A model generated the notes under the pieces. That model had not been told where the DNA came from. It did no database searches and saw only the letters and a list, made by a program, of their open reading frames with translations. A stretch of 64,000 nt of DNA from Colletes latitarsis (Eukaryota; Arthropoda; Insecta; Hymenoptera; Colletidae), in the NCBI RefSeq assembly GCF_051014445.1, contig NW_027488367.1, forward strand, positions 23,979,501 to 24,043,500, in the 5' to 3' direction. Of the stretch, positions 35,451 to 49,084 are shown piece after piece. Position 1 is the stretch's first letter; every line of letters starts with the position of its first letter. A program made the translations under genes and the position numbers.

Positions 35451-36339
35451 TTTCGATCAATATTTTTGAGGATAACGCATGTTAGGTCTAGGTTAGGCCG
35501 GGGATTTTCACTCAACAGACTCATACTTTCGCATTCTTCACATACTTGTTGAACGGATCCTGGATTCTTACTGGTTTGGATCACGTAGTAATGTGGTACC
35601 ACACTGAAACATTCAATTAAACCTGGTCTTGATAAATATTTTAGAGGATGACGCATATTAGGTCTGGGTTAGGTCTAGGAGTTGCCCTCATCAGGCTCAT
35701 ACTTTCGGATATTTCTCATACTTCATGGCTGGATCCTGGGCTATTTCTGGATTGCATCACGTAGTAATGAGGTACCACACTGAAGCAGTCAATTAAACCT
35801 GGTTTTGATCAATATTTTAGAGAATAATTCATGTTAGGTCTAGGTTAGGTCTGGGATTTTCACTCATCAGACTCATACTTTCGCATTCTTCACATACTTG
35901 TTGAACGGATCTTGGGTTTTTTCTGGTGTGGATCACGTAGTAATGTGGTACCACACTGAAACAATCAATTAAACCTGATCTTGATAAATATTTTAGAGGA
36001 TAACGCATGTTAGGTCTAGGTTAGGTCTGGGATTTGCTCTCATCAGGCTCATTCTTTCGCATATATCTCATACTTGACGGCTAGATCCTGGGCTTTTTCT
36101 GGATTGCATCACGTAGTAATGAAGTACAACACTGAAACAGTCAATTAAACCTGGTTTCGATCAATATTTTAGAGAATAATTCATGTTTGGTCTAGGTTAG
36201 GTCTGGGATTTGCTCTCATCAGGCTCATTCTTTCGCATATTTCTCATACTTGATGGCTAGATCCTGGGCTTTCTCTGGATTGCATCACGTAGTAATGAAG
36301 TACAACACTGAAACAGTCAATTAAACCTGGTTTCCCTCA
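35451..36339 (+). repeat. Short mixed satellite segment between duplicated blocks
   Basis: About five monomers of class 1 and 2, with the marker GGATTCTTACTGGTTTGG near 35560. That marker recurs near 40670, 47350 and 47890, which links this segment to the next block. Confidence 0.5.
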
Positions 36340-39300
36340 ATATTTTAGAGGACAACGCATGTTAGGTCTAGGTTAGGCCTGGGATTTGCCCTCATCAGGG
36401 TCATACTTTCGCAGTTTTAACATACATGCTGACCTGATCGAGGGTTTTTTCTGCTTTGGATCACGTAGTAAAGTGGTACCACACTGAAACTGTCCATTAA
36501 ACCTGGTTTGGATCAATATTTTAGAGGATAACGCATGTTAGGTCTAGGTTAGCCCTGGGATTTTCACTCATCAGACTCATACTTTCGCATTCTTCACATA
36601 CTTGTTGAACGGATCCAGGGTTTTTTCTGGTTTGGTTCACGTAGTAATGTGGTACCACACTGAAACATTCAATTAAACCTGATCTTGATAAATATTTTAG
36701 AGTATAACGCATGTTAGGTCTGGGTTGGGTCTAGGATTTGCCCTCATCAGGCTCATACTTTCGCATATTTCTCATACTTCATGGCTAGATCCTGGGCTGT
36801 TTCTGGATTGTATCACGTAGTAATGTGGTACCACGCTGAAACAGTCAATTAAACCTGGTTTCGATCAATATTTTAGAGGATAACGCATGTTAGGTCTGGG
36901 ATAGGTCTGGGATTTGCCCACATCAGGCTCATACCTTCGCGTTTTTCACATACTCGTTGAACAGATCCTGGGTTACTTTCTGGTTTGGATCACGTAGTAA
37001 TGTGGTACCACACTGAAACAGTCGATTAAACCAGGTTTCGATCAATATTTTTGAGGATAACGCATGTTAGGTCAAGGTTAGGTCTGGTATTTTCCTTCAT
37101 CAGACTCATACTTTCGCATTCTTCACATACTTGTTGAACGGATCCTGAGTTTTTTCTCGTTTGGATCACGTAGTAATGCGGGACCACACAGAAACAATCA
37201 ATTAAACCTGGTCTTGATAAATATTTTAGAGGATAACGCATGTTAGGTCTGGGTTAGGTCTAGGATTTGCCCTCGTCAGGCTCATACTTTCGCATATTTC
37301 TCATACTTCATGGCTAGATCCAGGGCTATTTCTTGATTGTATCACGTAGTAATGAAGTACAACACTGAAACAGTCAATTAAACCTGGTTTCCATCAATAT
37401 TTTAGAGGATAACGCAAGTTAGGTCTGGGATAGGTCTGGGATTTGCCCTCATCAGGCTCATACTTTCGCGTTTTTCACATACTTGTTGAACAGATCCTGG
37501 GTTTTTTCTGGATTGCGTCACGTAGTAGTGTGGTACCACACTGAAACAGTCGATTAAACCTGGTTTCGATCAATATTTTAGAGGATAACGCAAGTTAAGT
37601 CTGGGATTGGTCTGGGATTTGACCTCATCAGACTCATACTTTCGCACACTTCACATACTCGTTGAACAGATCCTGGGTTATTTTCTGGTTTGGACCACAT
37701 AGTAATGTGGAACCACACTGAAACAGTCGATTAAACCAGGTTTCGATCAATATTTTTGGGGATAACGCATGTTAGGTCTAGGTTAGGCCTGGGATTTTCA
37801 CTCATCAGGCTCATACTTTCGCGTTCTTCACATACTTGTTGAACGGATCCTGGGTTTTTTCTGGTTTGGATCACGTAGTAATGTGGGACCACACTGTAAC
37901 AGTTAATTAAACCTGGTTTCGATCAATATTTTAGAGAATAATTCATGCTAGGTCTGGGATAGGTCTGGGATTTGCCCTCATCAGGCTCATTGTTTCGCGT
38001 TTTTCACATACTTGTTGAACAGATCCTGGGTTTTTTCTGGTTTGTATCACGTAGTCGTGTGGTACCACACTGAAACTGTCCATTAAACCTGGTTTGCATC
38101 AATATTTTAGAGGATAACGCATGTTAGGTCTAGGTTAGCCCTGGGATTTTCACTCATCAGACTCATACTTTCGCATTCTTCACATACTTGTTGAACTGAT
38201 CCTGGGTTTTTTCTGGTTTGGATCACGTAGTAATGTGGTACCACACTGAAACAGTCGATTAAACCTGGTTTCGATCAATATTTTAGAGGATAACGCAAGT
38301 TAGGTCTGGGATAGGCCTGGGATTTGACCTCATCAGACTCATACTTTCGCACACTACACATACTCGTTGAACAGATCCTGGGTTATTTTCTGGTTTGGAT
38401 CACATAGTAATGTGGTACCACACTGTAACAGTCGATTAAACCAGGTTTCGATCAATATTTTAGAGTATAACTCATGTTAGGTCTAGGTTAGGCCTGGTAT
38501 TTTCACTCATCAGACTCATACTTTCGCATTCTTCTCATACTTGTTGAACGGATCCTGGGTTTTTTCTGGTTTGGATCACGTAGTAATGTGGGACCACACA
38601 GAAACAATCAATTAAACCTGGTCTTGATAAATATTTTAGAGGATAACGCATGTTAGGTCTGGGTTAGGTCTAGGATTTGCCCTCGTCAGGCTCATACTTT
38701 CGCATATTTCTCATACTTCATGGCTAGATCCAGGGCTATTTCTGGATTGTATCACGTAGTAATGAAGTACAACACTGAAACAGTCAATTAAACCTGGTTT
38801 CCATCAATATTTTAGAGGATAACGCAAGTTAGGTCTGGGATAGGTCTGGGATTTGCCCTCATCAGGCTCATACTTTCGCGTTTTTCACATACTTGTTGAA
38901 CAGATCCTGGGTTTTTTCTGGATTGCGTCACGTAGTAGTGTGGAACCACACTGAAACAGTCGATTAAACCAGGTTTCGATCAATATTTTTGAGGATAACG
39001 CATGTTAGGTCTAGGTTAGGCCTGGGATTTTCACTCATCAGGCTCATACTTTCGCGTTTTTCACATACTTGTTGAACAGATCCTGGGTTTTTTCTGGTTT
39101 GTATCACGTTGTAGTGTGATACCACACTGAAACTGTCCATTAAACCTGGTTTCGATCAATATTTTAGAGGATAACGCAAGTTAGGTCTGGGATAGGTCTG
39201 GGATTTGACCTCGTCAGACTCATACTTTCGCACACTACACATACTCGTTGCACAGATCCTGGGTTATTTTCTGGTTTGGATCACATAGTAATGTGGTACC

Positions 39301-40918
39301 ACACTGTAACAGTCGATTAAACCAGGTTTCGATCAATATTTTAGAGTATAACTCATGTTAGGTCTAGGTTAGGCCTGGGATTTTCATTTATCAGACTCAT
39401 ACTTTCGCATTCTTCACATACTTGTTGAACGGATTCTGGGTTTTTTCTGGTTTGGATCACGTAGTAATGTGGGACCACACTGAAACAGTCAATTAAACCT
39501 GGTTTGGATAAATATTTTAGAGGATAATGCATCTTAGGTCTGGGTTAGGTCTAAGATTTGCCCTCATCAGGCTCACAGTTTCGCGTTTTTCACATACTTG
39601 TTGAACAGATCCTGGGTTCTTTCTGGTTTGGATCACGAAGTAGTGTGGTACCACACTGAAACAGTCCATTAAACCTGGTTTCGCTCAATATTTTAAAGGA
39701 TAACGCATGTTAGGTCTAGGTTAGGTCTGGGATTTGCTCTCATCAGGCTCATTCTTTCGCATATTTCTCATACTTGATGGCTAGATCCTAGGCTTTTTCT
39801 GGATTGCATCACGTAGTAATGTAGTACCACACTGAAACAGTCAATGAAACCTGGTTTCGATCAATATTTTAGAGGATAACACATGTTAGGTCTAGGTTAG
39901 CCCTGGGATTTTCACTCATCAGACTCATACTTTCGCATTCTTCACATACTTGTTGAACTGATCCTGGCTTTTTTCTGGTTTGGATCACCTAGTAATGTGG
40001 TACCACACTGAAACGGTCGATTAAACCTGGTTTCGATCAATATTTTAGAGGATAACGCATGTTAGGTCTAGGTTAGCCCTGGGATTTTCACTCATCAGAT
40101 TCATACTTTCGCATTCTTCACATACTTGTTGAACTGATCCTGGGTTTTTTCTGGTTTGGATCACGTAGTAATGTGGTACCACACTGAAACAGTCAATTAA
40201 ACCTGGTTTCGATCAATATTTTGGAGAATAATTCATGTTATGTCTAGGTTAGGTCTGGGATTTGCTGTCATCAGGCTCATTCTTTCGCATATTTCTCATA
40301 CTTGAGGGCTAGATCCTGGGCTTTTTCTGGATTGCATCACGTAGTAATGAAGTACAACACTGAAACAGTCAATTAAACCTGGTTTCCATCAATATTTTAG
40401 AGGACATCGCATGTTAGGTGTGGGATAGGTGTGGGATTTTCACTCATCAGACTCATACTTTCGCATTCTTCACATATTTGTTCAACGGATCCTGGGTTTT
40501 TTCTGGATTGCGTCACGTAGTAGTGTGGTACCACACTGAAACAGTCGATTAAACCTGGCTTCGATCAATATTTTTGAGGATAACGCATGTTAGGTCTAGG
40601 TTAGGCCGGGGTTTTCACTCAACAGACTCATACTTTCGCATTCTTCACATACTTGTTGAACGGATCCTGGATTCTTACTGGTTTGGATCACGTAGTAACG
40701 TGGTACCACACTGAAACATTCAATTAAACCTGGTCTTGATAAATATTTTAGAGGATAACGCATGTTAGGTCTGGGTTAGGTCTAGGATTTGCCCTCATCA
40801 GGCTCATACTTTCGCATATTTCTCATACTTCATGGCTGGATCCTGGGCTTTTTCTGAATTGCATCACGTAGTAATGAAGTACAACACTGAAACAGTCAAT
40901 TAAACCTGGTTTCCATCA
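36340..40918 (+). repeat. Satellite block F, copy 1 (26 monomers, 4579 bp to copy 2)
   Basis: Markers at 36521, 37026 and 37882 recur at 41100, 41605 and 42461, each exactly 4579 bp later. The copy contains the rare pair AGTATAACTCATG and GCATCTTAGGTCTGGG (39531), which lets copy 3 be aligned to it. The first 3.0 kb align with copy 2 without net length change. Confidence 0.75.
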
Positions 40919-43900
40919 ATATTTTAGAGGACATCACATGTTAGGTCTAGGTTAGGCCTGGGATTTGCCCTCATCAGGGTCATACTTTCGCAGTTTTAAC
41001 ATACATGCTGACCTGATCGAGGGTTTTTTCTGCTTTGGATCACGTAGTAAAGTGGTACCACACTGAAACTGTCCATTAAACCTGGTTTGGATCAATATTT
41101 TAGAGGATAACGCATGTTAGGTCTAGGTTAGCCCTGGGATTTTCACTCATCAGACTCATACTTTCGCATTCTTCACATACTTGTTGAACGGATCCAGGGT
41201 TTTTTCTGGTTTGGTTCACGTTGTAATGTGGTACCACACTGAAACATTCAATTAAACCTGATCTTGATAAATATTTTAGAGTATAACGCATGTTAGGTCT
41301 GGCTTGGGTCTAGGATTTGCCCTCATCAGGCTCATACTTTCGCTTATTTCTCATACTTCATGGCTAGATCCTGGGCTGTTTCTGGATTGTATCACGTAGT
41401 AATGTGGTACCACGCTGAAACAGTCAATTAAACCTGGTTTCGATCAATATTTTAGAGGATAACGCATGTTAGGTCTGGGATAGGTCTGGGATTTGCCCAC
41501 ATCAGGCTCATACCTTCGCGTTTTTCACATACACGTTGAACAGATCCTGGGTTACTTTCTGGTTTGGATCACGTAGTAATGTGGTACCACACTGAAACAG
41601 TCGATTAAACCAGGTTTCGATCAATATTTTTGAGGATAACGCATGTTAGGTCAAGGTTAGGCCTGGTATTTTCCCTCATCAGACTCATACTTTCGCATTC
41701 TTCACATACTTGTTGAACGGATCCTGGGTTTTTTCTCGTTTGGATCACGTAGTAATGCGGGACCACACAGAAACAATCAATTAAACCTGGTCTTGATAAA
41801 TATTTTAGAGGACAACGCATGTTAGGTCTGGGTTAGGTCTAGGATTTGCCCTCGTCAGGCTCATACTTTCGCATATTTCTCATACTTCATGGCTAGATCC
41901 AGGGCTATTTCTTGATTGTATCACGTAGTAATGAAGTACAACACTGAAACAGTCAATTAAACCTGGTTTCCGTCAATATTTTAGAGGATAACGCAAGTTA
42001 GGTCTGGGATAGGTCTGGGATTTGCCCTCATCAGGCTCATACTTTCGCGTTTTTCACATACTTGTTGAACAGATCCTGGGTTTTTTCTGGATTGCGTCAC
42101 GTAGTAGTGTGGTACCACACTGAAACAGTCGATTAAACCTGGTTTCGATCAATATTTTAGAGGATAACGCAAGTTAAGTCTGGGATTGGTCTGGGATTTG
42201 ACCTCATCAGACTCATACTTTCGCACACTTCACATACTCGTTGAACAGATCCTGGGTTATTTTCTGGTTTGGACCACATAGTAATGTGGAACCACACTGA
42301 AACAGTCGATTAAACCAGGTTTCGATCAATATTTTTGGGGATAACGCATGTTAGGTCTAGGTTAGGCCTGGGATTTTCACTCATCAGGCTCATACTTTCG
42401 CATTCTTCACATACTTGTTGAACGGATCCTGGGTTTTTTCTGGTTTGGATCACGTAGTAATGTGGGACGACACTGTAACAGTTAATTAAACCTGGTTTCG
42501 ATCAATATTTTAGAGAATAATTCATGCTAGGTCTGGGATAGGTCTGGGATTTGCCCTCATCAGGCTCATTGTTTCGCGTTTTTCACATACTTGTTGAACA
42601 GATCCTGGGTTTTTTCTGGTTTGTATCACGTAGTAGTGTGGTACCACACTGAAACTGTCCATTAAACCTGGTTTGCATCAATATTTTAGAGGATAACGCA
42701 TGTTAGGTCTAGGTTAGCCCTGGGATTTTCACTCATCAGACTCATACTTTCGCATTCTTCACATACTTGTTGAACTGATCCTGGGTTTTTTCTGGTTTGG
42801 ATCACGTAGTAATGTGGTACCACACTGAAACAGTCGATTAAACCTGGTTTCGATCAATATTTTAGAGGATAACGCAAGTTAGGTCTGGGATAGGTCTGGG
42901 ATTTGACCTCATCAGACTCATACTTTCGCACACTACACATACTCGTTGAACAGATCCTGGGTTATTTTCTGGTTTGGATCACATAGTAATGTGGTACCAC
43001 ACTGTAACAGTCGATTAAACCAGGTTTCGATCAATATTTTAGAGTATAACTCATGTTAGGTCTAGGTTAGGCCTGGTATTTTCACTCATCAGACTCATAC
43101 TTTCGCATTCTTCTCATACTTGTTGAACGGATCCTGGGTTTTTTCTGGTTTGGATCACGTAGTAATGTGGGACCACACAGAAACAATCAATTAAACCTGG
43201 TCTTGATAAATATTTTAGAGGATAACGCATGTTAGGTCTGGGTTAGGTCTAGGATTTGCCCTCGTCAGGCTCATACTTTCGCATATTTCTCATACTTCAT
43301 GGCTAGATCCAGGGCTATTTCTGGATTGTATCACGTAGTAATGAAGTACAACACTGAAACAGTCAATTAAACCTGGTTTCCATCAATATTTTAGAGGATA
43401 ACGCAAGTTAGGTCTGGGATAGGTCTGGGATTTGCCCTCATCAGGCTCATACTTTCGCGTTTTTCACATACTTGTTGAACAGATCCTGGGTTTTTTCTGG
43501 ATTGCGTCACGTAGTAGTGTGGAACCACACTGAAACAGTCGATTAAACCAGGTTTCGATCAATATTTTTGAGGATAACGCATGTTAGGTCTAGGTTAGGC
43601 CTGGGATTTTCACTCATCAGGCTCATACTTTCGCGTTTTTCACATACTTGTTGAACAGATCCTGGGTTTTTTCTGGTTTGTATCACGTTGTAGTGTGGTA
43701 CCACACTGAAACTGTCCATTAAACCTGGTTTCGATCAATATTTTAGAGGATAACGCAAGTTAGGTCTGGGATAGGTCTGGGATTTGACCTCGTCAGACTC
43801 ATACTTTCGCACACTACACATACTCGTTGCACAGATCCTGGGTTATTTTCTGGTTTGGATCACATAGTAATGTGGTACCACACTGTAACAGTCGATTAAA

Positions 43901-44449
43901 CCAGGTTTCGATCAATATTTTAAAGGATAACGCATGTTAGGTCTAGGTTAGGTCTGGGATTTGCTCTCATCAGGCTCATTCTTTCGCATATTTCTCATAC
44001 TTGATGGCTATATCCTAGGCTTTTTCTGGATTGCATCACGTAGTAATGTAGTACCACACTGAAACAGTCAATGAAACCTGGTTTCGATCAATATTTTAGA
44101 GGATAACACATGTTAGGTCTAGGTTAGCCCTGGGATTTTCACTCATCAGACTCATACTTTCGCATTCTTCACATACTTGTTGAACTGATCCTGGGTTTTT
44201 TCTGGTTTGGATCACCTAGTAATGTGGTACCACACTGAAACGGTCGATTAAACCTGGTTTCGATCAATATTTTAGAGGATAACGCATGTTAGGTCTAGGT
44301 TAGCCCTGGGATTTTCACACATCAGATTCATACTTTCGCATTCTTCACATACTTGTTGAACGGATCCAGGGTTTTTTCTGGTTTGGTTCACGTAGTAATG
44401 TGGTACCACACTGAAACATTCAATTAAACCTGATCTTGATAAATATTTT
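40919..44449 (+). repeat. Satellite block F, copy 2, with a two-monomer deletion
   Basis: The copy follows copy 1 from 40919 to about 43918 at an offset of 4579 bp, then at 4227 bp. Exactly 352 bp, two monomers corresponding to about 39340-39691, are missing. Near 44.3-44.46 kb it switches to sequence matching 41187-41280 and then 41808, a further whole-monomer jump into copy 3. Confidence 0.7.
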
Positions 44450-47345
44450 AGAGGACAACGCATGTTAGGTCTGGGTTAGGTCTAGGATTTGCCCTCGTCA
44501 GGCTCATACTTTCGCATATTTCTCATACTTCATGGCTAGATCCAGGGCTATTTCTTGATTGTATCACGTAGTAATGAAGTACAACACTGAAACAGTCAAT
44601 TAAACCTGGTTTCCATCAATATTTTAGAGGATAACGCAAGTTAGGTCTGGGATAGGTCTGGGATTTGCCCTCATCAGGCTCATACTTTCGCGTTTTTCAC
44701 ATACTTGTTGAACAGATCCTGGGTTTTTTCTGGATTGCGTCACGTAGTAGTGTGGTACCACACTGAAACAGTCGATTAAACCTGGTTTCGATCAATATTT
44801 TAGAGGATAACGCAAGTTAAGTCTGGGATTGGTCTGGGATTTGACCTCATCAGACTCATACTTTCGCACACTTCACATACTCGTTGAACAGATCCTGGGT
44901 TATTTTCTGGTTTGGACCACATAGTAATGTGGAACCACACTGAAACAGTCGATTAAACCAGGTTTCGATCAATATTTTTGGGGATAACGCATGTTAGGTC
45001 TAGGTTAGGCCTGGGATTTTCACTCATCAGGCTCATACTTTCGCATTCTTCACATACTTGTTGAACGGATCCTGGGTTTTTTCTGGTTTGGATCACGTAG
45101 TAATGTGGGACGACACTGTAACAGTTAATTAAACCTGGTTTCGATCAATATTTTAGAGAATAATTCATGCTAGGTCTGGGATAGGTCTGGGATTTGCCCT
45201 CATCAGGCTCATTGTTTCGCGTTTTTCACATACTTGTTGAACAGATCCTGGGTTTTTTCTGGTTTGTATCACGTAGTAGTGTGGTACCACACTGAAACTG
45301 TCCATTAAACCTGGTTTGCATCAATATTTTAGAGGATAACGCATGTTAGGTCTAGGTTAGCCCTGGGATTTTCACTCATCAGACTCATACTTTCGCATTC
45401 TTCACATACTTGTTGAACTGATCCTGGGTTTTTTCTGGTTTGGATCACGTAGTAATGTGTTACCACACTGAAACAGTCGATTAAACCTGGTTTCGATCAA
45501 TATTTTAGAGGATAACGCAAGTTAGGTCTGGGATAGGTCTGGGATTTGACCTCATCAGACTCATACTTTCGCACACTACACATACTCGTTGAACAGATCC
45601 TGGGTTATTTTCTGGTTTGGATCACATAGTAATGTGGTACCACACTGTAACAGTCGATTAAACCAGGTTTCGATCAATATTTTAGAGTATAACTCATGTT
45701 AGGTCTAGGTTAGGCCTGGTATTTTCACTCATCAGACTCATACTTTCGCATTCTTCTCATACTTGTTGAACGGATCCTGGGTTTTTTCTGGTTTGGATCA
45801 CGTAGTAATGTGGGACCACACAGAAACAATCAATTAAACCTGGTCTTGATAAATATTTTAGAGGATAACGCATGTTAGGTCTGGGTTAGGTCTAGGATTT
45901 GCCCTGGTCAGGCTCATACTTTCGCATATTTCTCATACTTCATGGCTAGATCCAGGGCTATTTCTGGATTGTATCACGTAGTAATGAAGTACAACACTGA
46001 AACAGTCAATTAAACCTGGTTTCCATCAATATTTTAGAGGATAACGCAAGTTAGGTCTGGGATAGGTCTGGGATTTGCCCTCATCAGGCTCATACTTTCG
46101 CGTTTTTCACATACTTGTTGAACAGATCCTGGGTTTTTTCTGGATTGCGTCACGTAGTAGTGTGGAACCACACTGAAACAGTCGATTAAACCAGGTTTCG
46201 ATCAATATTTTTGAGGATAACGCATGTTAGGTCTAGGTTAGGCCTGGGATTTTCACTCATCAGGCTCATACTTTCGCGTTTTTCACATACTTGTTGAACA
46301 GATCCTGGGTTTTTTCTGGTTTGTATCACGTTGTAGTGTGGTACCACACTGAAACTGTCCATTAAACCTGGTTTCGATCAATATTTTAGAGGATAACGCA
46401 AGTTAGGTCTGGGATAGGTCTGGGATTTGACCTCGTCAGACTCATACTTTCGCACACTACACATACTCGTTGCACAGATCCTGGGTTATTTTCTGGTTTG
46501 GATCACATAGTAATGTGGTACCACACTGTAACAGTCGATTAAACCAGGTTTCGATCAATATTTTAGAGTATAACTCATGTTAGGTCTAGGTTAGGCCTGG
46601 GATTTTCATTTATCAGACTCATACTTTCGCATTCTTCACATACTTGTTGAACGGATTCTGGGTTTTTTCTGGTTTGGATCACGTAGTAATGTGGGACCAC
46701 ACTGAAACAGTCAAATAAACCTGGTTTGGATAAATATTTTAGAGGATAATGCATCTTAGGTCTGGGTTAGGTCTAAGATTTGCCCTCATCAGGCTCACAG
46801 TTTCGCGTTTTTCACATACTTGTTGAACAGATCCTGGGTTCTTTCTGGTTTGGATCACGAAGTAGTGTGGTACCACACTGAAACAGTCCATTAAACCTGG
46901 TTTCGCTCAATATTTTAAAGGATAACGCATGTTAGGTCTAGGTTAGGTCTGGGATTTGCTCTCATCAGGCTCATTCTTTCGCATATTTCTCATACTTGAT
47001 GGCTAGATCCTAGGCTTTTTCTGGATTGCATCACGTAGTAATGTAGTACCACACTGAAACAGTCAATGAAACCTGGTTTCGGTCAATATTTTAGAGGATA
47101 ACACATGTTAGGTCTAGGTTAGCCCTGGGATTTTCACTCATCAGACTCATACTTTCGCATTCTTCACATACTTGTTGAACTGATCCTGGGTTTTTTCTGG
47201 TTTGGATCACCTAGTAATGTGGTACCACACTGAAACGGTCGATTAAACCTGGTTTCGATCAATATTTTAGAGGATAACGCATGTTAGGTCTAGGTTAGCC
47301 CTGGGATTTTCACTCATCAGATTCATACTTTCGCATTCTTCACAT
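44450..47345 (+). repeat. Satellite block F, copy 3 (15 monomers after copy 2)
   Basis: The marker GGGACGACACTG at about 42465 recurs at about 45108, an offset of 2643 bp (15 monomers). GCATCTTAGG at about 46751 matches copy 1 at an offset of about 7222 bp, the sum of 26 and 15 monomers. The two monomers lost in copy 2 are present here, so copy 3 was not derived from the deleted form. Confidence 0.7.
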
Positions 47346-49084
47346 ACTTGTTGAACTGATCCTGGATTCTTACTGGTTTGGATCACGTAGTAATGTGGTA
47401 CCACACTGAAACATTCAATTAAACCTGGTCTTGATAAATATTTTAGAGGATAACGCATGTTAGGTCTGGGTTAGGTCTAGGATTTGCCCTCATCAGGCTC
47501 ATACTTTCGCATATTTCTCATACTTCATGGTTAGATCCTGGGCTTTTTCTGGATTGCATCACGTAGTAATGAAGTACAACACTGAAACAGTCAATTAAAC
47601 CTGGTTTCCATCAATATTTTAGAGGACATCGCATGTTAGGTGTGGGATAGGTGTGGGATTTTCACTCATCAGACTCATACTTTCGCATTCTTCACATATT
47701 TGTTCAACGGATCCTGGGTTTTTTCTGGATTGCGTCACGTAGTAGTGTGGTACCACACTGAAACAGTCGATTAAACCTGGTTTCGATCAATATTTTTGAG
47801 GATAACGCATGTTAGGTCTAGGTTAGGCCGGGGTTTTCACTCAACAGACTCATACTTTCGCATTCTTCACATACTTGTTGAACGGATCCTGGATTCTTAC
47901 TGGTTTGGATCACGTAGTAATGTGGTACCACACTGAAACATTCAATTAAACCTGGTCTTGATAAATATTTTAGAGGATAACGCATGTTAGGTCTGGGTTA
48001 GGTCTAGGATTTGCCCTCATCAGGCTCATACTTTCGCATATTTCTCATACTTCATGGTTAGATCCTGGGCTGTTTCTGGATTGTATCACGTAGTAATGTG
48101 GTACCACGCTGAAACAGTCAATTAAACCTGGTTTCCATCAATATTTTAGAGGACATCACATGTTAGGTCTAGGTTAGGCCTGGGATTTGCCCTCATCAGG
48201 GTCATACTTTCGCAGTTTTAACATACATGTTGACCTGATCGAGGGTTTTTTCTGCTTTGGATCACGTAGTAAAGTGGTACCACACTGAAACTGTCCATTA
48301 AACCTGGTTTGGATCAATATTTTAGAGGATAACGCATGTTAGGTCTAGGTTAACCCTGGGATTTTCACTCATCAGACTCATACTTTCGCATTCTTCACAT
48401 ACTTGTTGAACGGATCCTGGGTTTTTTCTGGTTTGGTTCACGTAGTAATGTGGTACCACACTGAAACATTCAATTAAACCTGATCTTGATAAATATTTTA
48501 GAGGATAACGCATGTTAGGTTTGGGTTAAGTCTAGGATTTGCCCTCATCAGGCTCATACTTTCGCATATTTCTCATACTTCATGGTTAGATCCTGGGCTG
48601 TTTCTGGATTGTATCACGTAGTAATGTGGTACCACGCTGAAACAGTCAATTAAACCTGGTTTCGATCAATATTCTTGAGGATAACGCATGTTAGGTCTAG
48701 GTTAGGCCGGGGTCTTTCACTCATCACACTTATACTTTCGCATTCTTCACATACTTGTTGAACAGATACAGGGTTTTTTCTGGTTTGGTTCACGTAGTAA
48801 TGTGGTACCACACTGAAACATTCAATTAAACCTGGTCTTGATAAATATTTTAGAGGATAACGCATGTTAGGTGTGGGATAGGTCTGGGATTTTCACTCAT
48901 CAGACTCATACTTTCGCATTCTTCACATATTTGTTGAACGGATCCTGGGCTTTTTCTGGTTTGGATCACGTAGTAATGTGGTACCACACTGAAACAGTCA
49001 ATTAAACCTGGTTTCGATCAATATTTTAGAGAATAATTCATGTTAGGTCTAGGTTAGGTCTGGGATTTGCTCTCATCAGGCTCA
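47346..49084 (+). repeat. Mixed satellite segment related to 40.1-40.9 kb
   Basis: The stretch with GGACATCGCATGTTAGGTGT near 47625 recurs from about 40407, 41 monomers upstream. The remainder is class 1-3 monomers, with the TTCATGGTTAGATCC subtype restricted to this area. Confidence 0.5.
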
